Positions 24,879-33,649 of a stretch of DNA of 64,000 bases are shown one piece after another. The notes under the pieces are model-generated. The model saw nothing but the letters and a program-made list of their open reading frames with translations, searched no databases and was not told the origin of the DNA. Each line of letters opens with the position of its first letter. Position 1 is the first letter of the stretch. Location of the stretch: the NCBI GenBank assembly GCA_947570135.1, contig CANOTP010000004.1:62001-126000 (forward strand). Direction: 5' to 3'. The stretch is from an uncultured Candidatus Melainabacteria bacterium (GTDB lineage: Bacteria; Cyanobacteriota; Vampirovibrionia; Gastranaerophilales; Gastranaerophilaceae). Position numbers and translations under genes: made by a program.

Positions 24879-26600
24879 ATGGCAGGTAGAGATTTATCTA
24901 TTGGTAACATCAGTTTTAATACGATTAATGGATCTCAAAGTTCTAACGGTAATAACCGTACTCATAGTTCGGGACTTATATTTAACAGTGATTCCAAAGT
25001 ATCTTTAGGTAAAGGTGTTATGCTTGAAGGTGTTAATAAAGAAGCTTTACTTGAATTTATTCAAAAAGCGGGTTTGTCTTTTGATAATATAAGGGATGCA
25101 AAATTTGTTACGTTAGATAACGGTAAGATTGGTATTTCTATTGTTATGAAACCTGAAAAAGGTAATACGACAACACTTACTTTTGATAAAGATAACGGAG
25201 GTTTATTAGAACATTCGACACAAAATAAGCAAGGGGTTATAACTACTACATCTTATGATGATGAAAATGTTAAATCCATAAACATCAAACAAGGTGATAG
25301 AACTCTTACTGCGGATAATTTGAGCCGTATTTTGAAAAGTATAAGTGATAAAGGCTCTTTTGAATATACTTATAATGATGAAACCGTAAGGCCTTCGCGA
25401 GTACTTGAGCAATTAACTGACGGAACAAGGATTTTGCATCAGGGCGGACAAAAAGTAACTACGAAACCTGACGGAACAACGACAACAGAAGTTGATAATC
25501 TTACTTCTAAACTTCAAGATATTTTAGACGATTCAAAAACAAAATCTACTACGGCTCCGAAGTCATTGGATTCTTCATTGTTAAGCGATTTTGATTTTTT
25601 AAAAATCAAGATTCCGCGACGGGAACGTTCTCCAAAAAGTATTGCTAAAGCTATACAAAGAATATTTTATGCTTCTGCTTCATCTCCTAACAGGTCGCAA
25701 AAATTGCAGCAAGCTTTAGCATTAATTAACTCAAGTAATGTTGATTGGGTAATCTATGAATACAAAGTTTTAACTAATCGTGATTTATTTGCAGACGTAA
25801 AAATCGTATTTAAAAATTCACCTAACACGTTAAAAGCTTATAACAGGCATTTTGCGCAAGTTCAGTATGGCAAATACGGAGTAAATATGAATTTTAAAAA
25901 TCAACACTCCGTGGTGTCAAACAAATATCATAAAGGTGACCCTCACTCTGTGGTTCAAGACGGTACGATAATTACTGTTACAAATAAGAAGACGGGTAAA
26001 TCAAGACAAATAGATTTAGATGTATTATTAAAAAAATATCCTAATGCAAGAGATAGAGCAAGGGTAATAAAACAGTTACAGAGTCTTCCTGGTGAAGTCT
26101 TAATGGATATTGCAATAGAAACAGATTCATTTATTCCTGCAAAAGAAGGTGAACAAGTATCTGTCGGCGGAGGTATGGCTTGTAATGCAGCAGGCTATTA
26201 CAGCGGTTCAACCGATACAATACATTTAGACAGTAACGGCTCGACTCAAACGCTTGTTCATGAAATGGGGCATGCCGTAGATTTTAACGGTAGAGTTAAC
26301 AATACCAGTTCAGTGTTAAATGATAGAAACTTTAAGCGATTATTTAATGAAGAGATGCGTAATTTTATAGCTGCAGGTAATCAGCGTTATGTTTATACAC
26401 CTGACGGAAACGGAAGCGGTACAAGAGGATCGTATGCTACTGCAAACGAAAAAGAAATGTTTGCGGAATGTTATACTCTTTTGATGACAGGAAATTGCGG
26501 TTCGAAAGCTGTTATTGAAAGATATTTCCCAAGATGTTTAGCATATATCAATAATAAAATTGAACAAAACCGTAGCCTAAGTGACAGCTATAGGCATTAA
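24879..26600 (+). CDS. Zinc metalloprotease-like protein, no classical signal peptide
   Basis: A 573-residue protein. The C-terminal catalytic region has the zincin motif HEMGH (His461, Glu462, His465) in LVHEMGHAVDFNGR and a downstream Glu530 in KEMFAECYTLL as third ligand candidate. This layout resembles the anthrax lethal factor-like (ATLF/M34) peptidase domain. The N-terminus (MAGRDLSIGNISFNTINGSQ) is Ser/Asn rich with no hydrophobic signal. Residues about 40-180 are beta-rich, and a basic linker IPRRERSPKSIAKAI follows near 245. Likely acts on proteins or peptides, perhaps outside the cell. The export route is unknown. AAGGAG precedes the ATG. Confidence 0.75.
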   Translation: MAGRDLSIGNISFNTINGSQSSNGNNRTHSSGLIFNSDSKVSLGKGVMLEGVNKEALLEFIQKAGLSFDNIRDAKFVTLDNGKIGISIVMKPEKGNTTTLTFDKDNGGLLEHSTQNKQGVITTTSYDDENVKSINIKQGDRTLTADNLSRILKSISDKGSFEYTYNDETVRPSRVLEQLTDGTRILHQGGQKVTTKPDGTTTTEVDNLTSKLQDILDDSKTKSTTAPKSLDSSLLSDFDFLKIKIPRRERSPKSIAKAIQRIFYASASSPNRSQKLQQALALINSSNVDWVIYEYKVLTNRDLFADVKIVFKNSPNTLKAYNRHFAQVQYGKYGVNMNFKNQHSVVSNKYHKGDPHSVVQDGTIITVTNKKTGKSRQIDLDVLLKKYPNARDRARVIKQLQSLPGEVLMDIAIETDSFIPAKEGEQVSVGGGMACNAAGYYSGSTDTIHLDSNGSTQTLVHEMGHAVDFNGRVNNTSSVLNDRNFKRLFNEEMRNFIAAGNQRYVYTPDGNGSGTRGSYATANEKEMFAECYTLLMTGNCGSKAVIERYFPRCLAYINNKIEQNRSLSDSYRH

Positions 26601-26611
26601 TTTGTTTAAAT

Positions 26612-26640
26612 TTGCAAAAGGCGGGTATTTTTTGTAAACT
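26612..26640 (+). promoter_or_regulatory. Promoter of rsgA with start at the ATG
   Basis: TTGCAA at 26612-26617, 17-bp spacer, TAAACT at 26635-26640, then 6 bp to the rsgA ATG. No ribosome binding site is present. Confidence 0.65.
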
Positions 26641-26646
26641 GTCATT

Positions 26647-27645
26647 ATGCAAGGGCAAATCTATAAAATTCATTCCGATTTTTATTATGTTCAAAAAGAC
26701 GGTGAATCTTTTGAATGTAAAATTCGCGAGGTTTTAAAAAAGCAACGCGAAAGAATTGTTGTCGGTGATTTTGTAGAATTTGACGGGGGTGTTATTTCAA
26801 AGGTCTTGCCTAAAAAAACTTATATTCCGCGCCCGTCTGTTGCCAATGTTGATCAAATTGTTATCGTATCGGCGCTTAAGCATCCCGATTTGGATTTACA
26901 TCAATTGAACCGTTATATTTCGCTTGCAAAATATTACAAAATCCCTGTTGTATTGTGTTTTAACAAGGAAGATTTAGGGCTTGAAGCTGATGAGCAGGAC
27001 AAAATTGTTTCAATCTACGGAAATTTGGGTTATGAGATTGTATTCACATCCGCTTTGGAAAAACGGGGATTAAAAGAGTTTTATAAACTGTTGAAAGGTA
27101 AGGTTACAGCTTTATGTGGCAATTCAGGGGTCGGAAAGTCAAGTTTAATCAATGCGCTTAACCCTGATGTAAACCTTCGCACAAAAGAAGTCAGCGAAAA
27201 GTTAAATCGCGGAACACATACTACACGCCATTGTGAAATTATCGCACTGAATGTAGATAGTGCGATTGTAGATACCCCGGGGTTTAGTAATGTTCGATTT
27301 GATTTTTTATTGCCGTCTGATGTTGATTTGCTGTTTGATGAAATCGCTCAATACAGGGATTACTGCAAGTATGGTGATTGTCTTCACATAAATGAAGATG
27401 GATGCGGGGTTCTGGAGCATATTGAAGAAATTGACAAGTCAAGATATGAAAGCTATGTTGAGTTTGTTGCAGAAGCCATTGAATACAAAGAGCACATAAA
27501 ATATAACGGGATAAAACGAGAAACTTCTCACAAGTTCAAAAATAATAAAGTTCAGGCAAAAATAAGTGATAAGAAGCGTCAAGCCTCACGAAATACCAGA
27601 AAACAGATGATTTATAAGGAAATTGATAACGATGCGGATGAATGA
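26647..27645 (+). CDS. rsgA: Small-subunit-dependent ribosomal GTPase A
   Basis: Circularly permuted GTPase that assists maturation of the 30S subunit. An N-terminal OB-fold (VVGDFVEFDGGVISKVLPKKT) precedes the G4 motif CFNKEDL, the G1 loop GNSGVGKSSLINAL and the G3 motif VDTPGF. The C-terminal zinc finger reads CKYGDCLHINEDGCGV, matching CX4-5CXHX5C. The 332-residue length is usual; the last 40 residues are very basic. First gene of a three-gene operon. The message appears leaderless. Confidence 0.95.
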   Translation: MQGQIYKIHSDFYYVQKDGESFECKIREVLKKQRERIVVGDFVEFDGGVISKVLPKKTYIPRPSVANVDQIVIVSALKHPDLDLHQLNRYISLAKYYKIPVVLCFNKEDLGLEADEQDKIVSIYGNLGYEIVFTSALEKRGLKEFYKLLKGKVTALCGNSGVGKSSLINALNPDVNLRTKEVSEKLNRGTHTTRHCEIIALNVDSAIVDTPGFSNVRFDFLLPSDVDLLFDEIAQYRDYCKYGDCLHINEDGCGVLEHIEEIDKSRYESYVEFVAEAIEYKEHIKYNGIKRETSHKFKNNKVQAKISDKKRQASRNTRKQMIYKEIDNDADE

Positions 27646-28504
27646 TTATATCAAGTTGGTTAACGAAAAATTAAACGAGTATATTGAGATAAAATACCCC
27701 GAAAATATATTTAAATCAATGAAATACACGGTTACACTCCCGGGGAAAAGGTTAAGACCCGTTATGTGTCTTGAAACCTGTATAATGTTTGGCGGTGAGA
27801 TTGAAGATGCTTTGCCGACAGCATGCGCTATTGAGATGCTGCATGCTCAGACATTGATTCATGATGATTTACCGTGTATGGATAATGATGATTTTCGTCG
27901 CGGAAAACCTTCAAATCACAGGGTTTTTGGTGAAGCTGTTGCTGTTTTGGCGGGAGATGCACTTTTAACTTATGCTCCGCAAACTATTACAAAGTATTCT
28001 AAGAATCTTTCGCCTTCAACTCTTGTAAGGGTACTAAACGAGTATTTTAAATTTGCGGGAGCAGAAGGTGTAATAGCAGGTCAGGTTGTTGATATTGAAT
28101 CCGAAGGAGCTACTGATAAATCTCGGGAAATTTTAGATTATCTTCATATACATAAAACATCGGATCTTTTTCAATTAGCAATGAGAACGGGTGCAATTAT
28201 TGCGGGTGCAGATGATGATAAAATTACCGCTGTGACAGAGTTTGCAAAAACTTTCGGGCTTGCTTTTCAAATTGCGGATGATATTTTAGACGAGATTTCA
28301 ACATTTGAACAAATGGGTAAAACTTTAGGTAAAGATAAGGCTGAAGGCAAATTAACTTACGTTTCGCTATATGGAATTGAAGAGGCAAAATGTAAACTTT
28401 CTTGCCTATTTAAAAATTGCCATGATATAATGGAAAAACAAGATTTCAGGTCTGAGATTTTTAAAGATATTATTGAAAGTATAAAAAAGAGAGTAGGTAT
28501 TTAA
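27632..28504 (+). CDS. Polyprenyl diphosphate synthase (farnesyl/geranylgeranyl type)
   Basis: Chain-elongating prenyltransferase for isoprenoid synthesis. First Asp-rich motif in HDDLPCMDNDDFRRGKPSNH and second in FQIADDILDE. LPGKRLRPVMC near the N-terminus is the diphosphate-binding loop. The motif DDLPCMDND with two residues between the Asp pairs fits the bacterial IspA/CrtE group. Product length cannot be fixed from sequence alone. The start ATG at 27632 is 11 nt after AAGGA and overlaps the end of rsgA by 14 bp. The next gene starts directly after its stop codon. Confidence 0.9.
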   Translation: MRMNDYIKLVNEKLNEYIEIKYPENIFKSMKYTVTLPGKRLRPVMCLETCIMFGGEIEDALPTACAIEMLHAQTLIHDDLPCMDNDDFRRGKPSNHRVFGEAVAVLAGDALLTYAPQTITKYSKNLSPSTLVRVLNEYFKFAGAEGVIAGQVVDIESEGATDKSREILDYLHIHKTSDLFQLAMRTGAIIAGADDDKITAVTEFAKTFGLAFQIADDILDEISTFEQMGKTLGKDKAEGKLTYVSLYGIEEAKCKLSCLFKNCHDIMEKQDFRSEIFKDIIESIKKRVGI

Positions 28505-28984
28505 ATGTGTTGTATAAATTGGTTAAGAGAAACTGTTGCAAATAACGGTTACGAGGTTATTTGTAGTGCATTAGCTTCGGCGTTTTTTGCTCAGGTAATC
28601 AAGTTTATATTATTTACTATAAAAACACGAAAAATTAATTTTAAAATATTTTCAACAACCGGCGGAATGCCAAGTGCTCACTCAGCAGGTGTAATGGGTT
28701 TATCTACCATGGTTGGAATCTTGCAGGGGTATGACTCTTATCTTTTTGCGATTTCTTTAGGCTTTTCGCTTATCATAATGTATGATGCTGCAGGGCTTCG
28801 TCGTGCAGCAGGTAAAACCGCTGCTTGCTTAAACAAAATGATGGATGATTTTTATCATAACGACTTGCAGGCTATGGGTGGTAAGTTGAAAGAACTTTTG
28901 GGACATACTCCGTTAGAAGTTTTTGTCGGAGCAATTTTTGGAATATGTTTTGCATACCTGTTCCATGCTTTTATTTTAGGATAA
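28505..28984 (+). CDS. Divergent PAP2 family membrane protein (DUF212)
   Basis: A 159-residue membrane protein. The signature TTGGMPSAHSAGVMGLSTMVG and MYDAAGLRRAAGKTA place it in the divergent PAP2 (DUF212) group, related to lipid phosphate phosphatases. Hydrophobic segments lie near residues 18-38, 55-75, 82-100 and the C-terminus. It is immediately downstream of the prenyl diphosphate synthase. That suggests a role on a prenyl or lipid phosphate, although the family's activity is not established. The stop of ispA-like and this start are adjacent, so they are probably translationally coupled. Confidence 0.85.
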   Translation: MCCINWLRETVANNGYEVICSALASAFFAQVIKFILFTIKTRKINFKIFSTTGGMPSAHSAGVMGLSTMVGILQGYDSYLFAISLGFSLIIMYDAAGLRRAAGKTAACLNKMMDDFYHNDLQAMGGKLKELLGHTPLEVFVGAIFGICFAYLFHAFILG

Positions 28985-28985
28985 T

Positions 28986-29636
28986 TTAATGTAAATAATT
29001 CATATTTTGGTTTTGCAGAACATAATACGCACATCCCCAGCCTGTTGATTTAAGATTGCAGGAGTTTGCGTATTTTGTTCCCGGGGTTCCTGAAGGTTTT
29101 ATCCCGTTGTTTTCATATTTAAAAACAAACATATCTTTTCCTACTGTATTAGGTAACGCAGGACCATTAATGTCAATGAAAAATGTGATATAACTGTTTG
29201 TTTTTATTTCACTGTTGTCAGCACTTCTGAACCATACAGATGATCCGTTTAAAAGTTTTATCGCGTAATGCATTCGTGTTGTTGTGTAATTATCCCATAT
29301 TCCGTTAAGTAATTTATATTTTGTATCGGGTATACATCTTTTTTTGTCTTTAAATCCGCAATCGACAGCTATTTTTATATGAGGTCTTAAGTAATTTGCA
29401 ATAGTTGTTCCTTCACCTTGGGTCATACCGCCGCTGAACCCCCAGCCCGATACCTCGCCGTTTTCTTCTTCTGCCATACGGATTGCTTGAGAAAGTATAG
29501 ATTGGGTTTCGCGTAGAATACTTACCGTTCTTTTTTCAAAATTACTTTGAATTAAATTCGGTAAAGTGATTGCAGCAACAATCCCTATTATTCCTAAAGT
29601 AATCAATACTTCTGCAAGTGTAAAACCTTTATTCAT
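28986..29636 (-). CDS. Prepilin-like protein divergent from an XRE regulator
   Basis: A 216-residue protein with leader MNKGFTLAEVLITLGIIGIV: a very short leader with Gly/Phe cleavage, Glu5 and a hydrophobic helix. The body has MAEENGEVSGWGF-like text, then FFIDINGPALPNTVGKDMFVF and a Cys pair near the end (NSCNLKSTGWGC). CGGAGG precedes the ATG. The gene end is next to the PAP2 gene end (convergent, 1 bp apart) and the start is divergent from the XRE regulator at 29794 across a 157-bp AT-rich gap. Confidence 0.9.
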   Translation of the reverse strand: MNKGFTLAEVLITLGIIGIVAAITLPNLIQSNFEKRTVSILRETQSILSQAIRMAEEENGEVSGWGFSGGMTQGEGTTIANYLRPHIKIAVDCGFKDKKRCIPDTKYKLLNGIWDNYTTTRMHYAIKLLNGSSVWFRSADNSEIKTNSYITFFIDINGPALPNTVGKDMFVFKYENNGIKPSGTPGTKYANSCNLKSTGWGCAYYVLQNQNMNYLH

Positions 29637-29793
29637 TTAACCTCCGTTTTTAGCTGTTGTTTTATAAATTTTTCCAAATTTTAGTTAGTTTATTAATACA
29701 TTATATTGTATATAATAAAAAATCAAGATAATTTTAGTTGTAAGATTATTAAAATTGTTCATAAATTAAGTAAGATTAAATAAAAGGTGGTTT

Positions 29794-30114
29794 ATGAACA
29801 TAAAAGTTTTATTGGGTAAGAAGATAAAAGAGATTCGGTTAAAATACGGATATACTCAGGAAAAGCTTGCCGAATTGGCAGGAATTGAGATTCCGAGTTT
29901 AAGTAATATCGAAAACGGTAAGAATTATCCGAGCCACGAAACTTTGGAAAAAATTTCATCTGCACTTAAGGTAAGACCGTTTGAGCTTTATTTGTTTGAA
30001 TATTATAATAACAAAGCTGAAATTATTGATGAAATGGTAAAAAAAATGCAGGAAGATGACTTACTTACTCAGAAAATGTATCAGTATTTCTTGTGTGTAA
30101 AGTCGGCAAATTAG
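29794..30114 (+). CDS. XRE-family regulator paired with a prepilin (type B)
   Basis: A 106-residue protein. The HTH_3 domain occupies residues 5-62 (GKKIKEIRLKYGYTQEKLAE, IPSLSNIENGKNYPS), followed by a C-terminal helical tail of about 40 residues (EIIDEMVKKMQEDDLLTQKM). It is similar along its full length to the regulator at 62155, which is also divergent from a prepilin. The tail may be a dimerisation or sensing part. AAAGGTGG precedes the ATG. Likely controls the divergent prepilin and itself (inference). Confidence 0.88.
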   Translation: MNIKVLLGKKIKEIRLKYGYTQEKLAELAGIEIPSLSNIENGKNYPSHETLEKISSALKVRPFELYLFEYYNNKAEIIDEMVKKMQEDDLLTQKMYQYFLCVKSAN

Positions 30115-30137
30115 AGTTAAAAAATCTTTATATCAGA

Positions 30138-30166
30138 TTGCAAAATTTGTTTCGGTCTTGTACAAT
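30138..30166 (+). promoter_or_regulatory. Promoter of the two-component operon
   Basis: TTGCAA at 30138-30143, 17-bp spacer, TACAAT at 30161-30166, 24 bp before the ATG, with AGGGGAG as ribosome binding site. Confidence 0.65.
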
Positions 30167-30189
30167 AAACTCAAAACAGGGGAGTTTTT

Positions 30190-30909
30190 ATGCCTGAAGT
30201 ACAAAAAAGAATTTTAATAGTAGATGATGATGACGAAATCAGAGAGCTTTTGGAGTTTGATATCAGAAGCAGCGGATATTTTGTTGATACCGCAAAAGAC
30301 GGTTTAGAGGGGTTAAATAAGGCTTTAAATAATGCTTATGATTTGGTGTTGTTAGATGTAATGATGCCCAAAATGAGTGGGTTTGATGTTTGTAAAAATA
30401 TCCGTCAGGCAAAATTGGCGGTCCCTGTTTTAATGCTTACTGCAAAAGGAACTATTGAAGATAAAACGAGCGGATTTGACTGCGGGGCAGATGATTATCT
30501 TGTGAAACCTTTTGATATTCAGGAAGTTTTATTAAGGATTCGGGTGTTGCTGCGTAGAAATTCTGTCAGTGTGGAAGAAGAATCTCCGCTGTCAAATGAA
30601 ATCTTAAGATGCGGAGATATCGAGATATTCCCTGAATCTTTGGAGTGTGTTATTGTTAATCGGAAGGTTAAATTAACACCGACAGAGTTTGAGATTTTGT
30701 ATTGTTTAATGCAGCATTTTAATCATCCTGTCACACTTGCAACTTTATTAGATGAAGTTTGGGGATATGACAGTAACGAAGATGTTCGAATGCTGAGGGT
30801 TCATGTCGGCGGATTGAGAAATAAGATTGAACTTAACGCGAAGACTCCGACGTATTTGCATACGGTTACAAATGTCGGGTATAAGTTAACTCCGTTTTCT
30901 AAAGAGTAG
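30190..30909 (+). CDS. OmpR-family response regulator
   Basis: A 239-residue regulator. The receiver domain (residues 7-120) has the acidic pocket VDDDDE, phospho-acceptor Asp56 in LLDVMMPKMSG, MLTAKG, and Lys in DDYLVKPF. The winged-helix DNA-binding domain (about 140-235) has KLTPTEFEILYCLMQH and EDVRMLRVHVGGLRNKI. It is followed 3 bp later by its likely partner kinase. Target genes are not visible. Confidence 0.95.
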   Translation: MPEVQKRILIVDDDDEIRELLEFDIRSSGYFVDTAKDGLEGLNKALNNAYDLVLLDVMMPKMSGFDVCKNIRQAKLAVPVLMLTAKGTIEDKTSGFDCGADDYLVKPFDIQEVLLRIRVLLRRNSVSVEEESPLSNEILRCGDIEIFPESLECVIVNRKVKLTPTEFEILYCLMQHFNHPVTLATLLDEVWGYDSNEDVRMLRVHVGGLRNKIELNAKTPTYLHTVTNVGYKLTPFSKE

Positions 30910-30912
30910 TTT

Positions 30913-32592
30913 ATGAAAAAGTATAGTTACGGACTTAAAAAATTAAAAATTATTGAACAAATTGCGATAGTATTTTTTATTGCGGTTGTAATTCCTATGT
31001 CAATAAGCGGGTTTATTATCAATAATATTAACCAGCAGTCCGTACGTCACCAGTTGAGAGAATCTGCGATACTTGTAGCCAGTATGGTATCAGATGAAAT
31101 AGATTTCTTTATTAAGACAAACGAATCAACATTGGGGCAAATTGCTGATACTTTGGAATATTTACCGACAAGAGCGTCTAAACAAAAGTTTATCAAGGAT
31201 TTTTCGCGCAGATATCCCAATTGTGAAGATATTATTATTGCGAAAGATGTAAAAGAACTTGAAAATGTTACTCAAAAATTTAACCTTGAAAATAAGCCGA
31301 TAATGTCAACACAGATGCGTGACGGTTCGTTTTTGGTAGTAATTTTCGGGGTTGATAACTGGGATTCACAATTATTTAAGTCTTTGGAAAACGATAACAG
31401 ACAGATTTATATCATGGATAAAAATAATCGACTTTTATCTTCTCATAACTTTACGCCTGATGTGTTCGCTGAAACTATAAAAGTTATGCCTGAGGAAAAA
31501 ATTGAAGATGCGCCTGTATTGTTCGGGGATGAGAAGAATCGTCCGATAATTTATCTTCACCGTAAAAATCCTGATATGACAATTGTTGTTAATACCACGG
31601 AAAATATGGCGAAAAAAGCTATTTTGGACAACAGGGTTAAAATTATTATTGCCGTGTTGAGTACAATTTTGTCAATGATGGTTTTAATCGGATTTTATAT
31701 TTATTATTTGTATATTAATATAAGGCAGTTGTTTAAAGCGATTATCGCACTGTCAAAAGGTAACTATCAGCGTCAAATAAGACTTTTGACAACAAGTTTT
31801 ACCCCATATGAAATTGTTTTCTTAGCCAATGAATTTAATAATATGGCATCTGAAATTCATAAATCTTATTTGCAGTTGAAACGAAAAAATGTTGAATTAA
31901 AGGAATTAAACGAGTTTCGCTCAAATCTTCTTGATACAGTAAGCCACGAGTTAAGAACACCGCTGACAAGTATTCAGGGGTATACTTCACGTTTAATGCG
32001 TCAGGATATTGTGATAGATGAAGAAACGAAACAGAAGTCTTTAAGGATTATCAAAGAGCAATCAGAACGTTTAAAACGTCTGATTGAAGACTTGTTAACG
32101 ATTCCTGATATTGAAGGTATGAGATTACGTACGGTTAATACAAATATTTGGCTGAATGAGGTTTTGGAACAGTCAAAATTGCTGCTTCGTAAAAACGACG
32201 GGCATGAGATTATAATTCGTCTGAGTGATGATTTTCCTCAAGTATATGCCGATAAAGGCAGGTTGGAGCAGGTTTTTGTTAACTTATTTGAAAACGCAGT
32301 AAAATACTCATATCCTGATACTCCGATACTTGTAGATGCCGAAGTGCAGGCAGATAAGGCTGTAATTCGCGTGAAAAATTCTTGTGATAAGATTCCTGAC
32401 AAGAAATTGAAAACTCTGTTTGAAAAATTTGTTCGCCTTGATGATAATATGACAAGAACGACTCGCGGTTCGGGATTGGGGCTGTTTATTGTAAAAGGGC
32501 TTATTGAAGCAATGGAAGGTGCAATAAAACTTTCGTCAAATGATGAAGGATTTTGTGCCGAAATTACTATAAATATTGCAAGGGAAGAGTAA
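30913..32592 (+). CDS. Membrane sensor histidine kinase
   Basis: A 559-residue protein. The first membrane helix lies near residues 15-37, then an extracytoplasmic sensor domain of about 200 residues, a second helix near 245-265 and a HAMP-like linker. HisKA has phospho-acceptor His345 in TVSHELRTPLTS. The ATP-binding domain has FVNLFENAVKYS (N box) and RGSGLGLFIVKGL (G2 box). The sensor part is unlike anything I recognise. No PAS domain is evident, unlike cyanobacterial NblS. It sits between the response regulator and tadA with 3-bp gaps, so all three are probably on one transcript. Confidence 0.93.
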   Translation: MKKYSYGLKKLKIIEQIAIVFFIAVVIPMSISGFIINNINQQSVRHQLRESAILVASMVSDEIDFFIKTNESTLGQIADTLEYLPTRASKQKFIKDFSRRYPNCEDIIIAKDVKELENVTQKFNLENKPIMSTQMRDGSFLVVIFGVDNWDSQLFKSLENDNRQIYIMDKNNRLLSSHNFTPDVFAETIKVMPEEKIEDAPVLFGDEKNRPIIYLHRKNPDMTIVVNTTENMAKKAILDNRVKIIIAVLSTILSMMVLIGFYIYYLYINIRQLFKAIIALSKGNYQRQIRLLTTSFTPYEIVFLANEFNNMASEIHKSYLQLKRKNVELKELNEFRSNLLDTVSHELRTPLTSIQGYTSRLMRQDIVIDEETKQKSLRIIKEQSERLKRLIEDLLTIPDIEGMRLRTVNTNIWLNEVLEQSKLLLRKNDGHEIIIRLSDDFPQVYADKGRLEQVFVNLFENAVKYSYPDTPILVDAEVQADKAVIRVKNSCDKIPDKKLKTLFEKFVRLDDNMTRTTRGSGLGLFIVKGLIEAMEGAIKLSSNDEGFCAEITINIAREE

Positions 32593-32595
32593 TTT

Positions 32596-33030
32596 ATGGA
32601 TTTTATGCAGCTTGCAATTGATACGGCAAAAAACTCGGACGGCGATATTCCTGTCGGAGCTGTTGTTGTAAAAGACGGGAAAATAATTTCTACGGCTTTT
32701 AATACCCGAGAGAAGGATAATGATATTACCTCTCACGCTGAAATCCTTGCAATCAGACAAGCTGAGCAGCGGTTAGAAAATTGGCGGCTAGACGGGTGTG
32801 AAATTTATGTAACCTTAGAGCCTTGTCCGATGTGTGGTTGGGCGATTTTGCAATCAAGAATTAAAAGTGTATATTTTGGGAGTTATGATACGAATTACGG
32901 CGCATTTTCATCAAAAATCGACTTGCGCGAAATCCACAACGGCGCGAAACTCAACGTCTATGGCGGGATAATGGAAAAAGAATGCGACAAACTGCTTGAT
33001 GATTTTTTTAAAACTTTGCGGGGTCATTAG
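32596..33030 (+). CDS. tadA: tRNA-specific adenosine deaminase
   Basis: Deaminates A34 to inosine in tRNA-Arg(ACG). The zinc-binding motifs are SHAEILAI (His and catalytic Glu) and LEPCPMCGWAI (two Cys). The N-terminus IPVGAVVVKDG is also typical. The 144-residue length is close to the usual 150-160. Its position directly after the histidine kinase looks like operon economy, not a functional link. TATGG follows the previous stop closely, so translation is probably coupled. Confidence 0.93.
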   Translation: MDFMQLAIDTAKNSDGDIPVGAVVVKDGKIISTAFNTREKDNDITSHAEILAIRQAEQRLENWRLDGCEIYVTLEPCPMCGWAILQSRIKSVYFGSYDTNYGAFSSKIDLREIHNGAKLNVYGGIMEKECDKLLDDFFKTLRGH

Positions 33031-33059
33031 ATTTTAAGACAAAAAATTTGGTAAGGGCG

Positions 33060-33182
33060 TCAATGGTTTCTGACAGCCTCAACCGTTACACCGATTGCGT
33101 CGGCAAACTTCTCTTGAGTCAAACCGTGCTTTAATCGCAGCTGCTTAATTCCTGAATTTATTTGAGCCTGATATCTCATCAT
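33060..33182 (-). pseudogene. Truncated XRE-type HTH remnant
   Basis: The minus strand encodes 40 residues beginning MMRYQAQINSGIKQLRLKHG and reaching LTQEKFADAIGVTVEAVRNH, then a stop. This matches helices 1-3 of an HTH_3 domain, which normally continues for another 25-30 residues. It has no convincing ribosome binding site. It is probably the remains of another small regulator gene, in the 239-bp gap between tadA and the DciA-like gene. Confidence 0.55.
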
Positions 33183-33269
33183 TATTTCAGGATAGGGTAT
33201 TTTTAATCTATATTAAAGTAAATAATCAGCCGTATTTTATGGCTAAACATTACCACTAAGGTTCACCCC

Positions 33270-33611
33270 TTATTCCTCTTCTTTTTCTTCGACCCATTTT
33301 TTTGCGTCAAACCGAAGATCTGTGAGCCTCATTTCAAGTGATTCCACATAGGGTTTAAATTTTACCAGTAGTTGGGTTTTTCTTAGCATAAGTTCCTGTG
33401 CAACCGTTGGGGTTTTACAGGCAATAACCATTATTGAGCCTTTTATCATCGAATAAGGTTTTGAGTTTGCTGCAAATTTTTCACCCGCAACTTTTTTCCA
33501 AAACTTACACAAATTAGCACGTGTAATCGCTTTTCGCACCGCGGCGTGTTTCATCAAATCCGCGATGATATCTTCTATGTTTTGAAATTTTGTGTATAAA
33601 ATTTTTTTCAT
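33270..33611 (-). CDS. DciA-like protein (DUF721)
   Basis: A 113-residue protein if started at the ATG at 33611; a TTG at 33650 would add 13 residues. It shows the DUF721 pattern CKFWKKVAGEKFAANSKPYS, GSIMVIACKTPTVAQEL and LRKTQLLVKFKPYV. DciA proteins help load the replicative helicase DnaB in bacteria without DnaC/DnaI. The N-terminal helix (FQNIEDIIADLMKHAAVRKA) fits. GATAAA lies 6 bp before the ATG and there is no ribosome binding site. Divergent from the nrnA-like gene with a very short intergenic region. Confidence 0.75.
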   Translation of the reverse strand: MKKILYTKFQNIEDIIADLMKHAAVRKAITRANLCKFWKKVAGEKFAANSKPYSMIKGSIMVIACKTPTVAQELMLRKTQLLVKFKPYVESLEMRLTDLRFDAKKWVEEKEEE

Positions 33612-33649
33612 AAGTTTTTTATCAAAAGTTTTTGTGCTAATATTTGACA

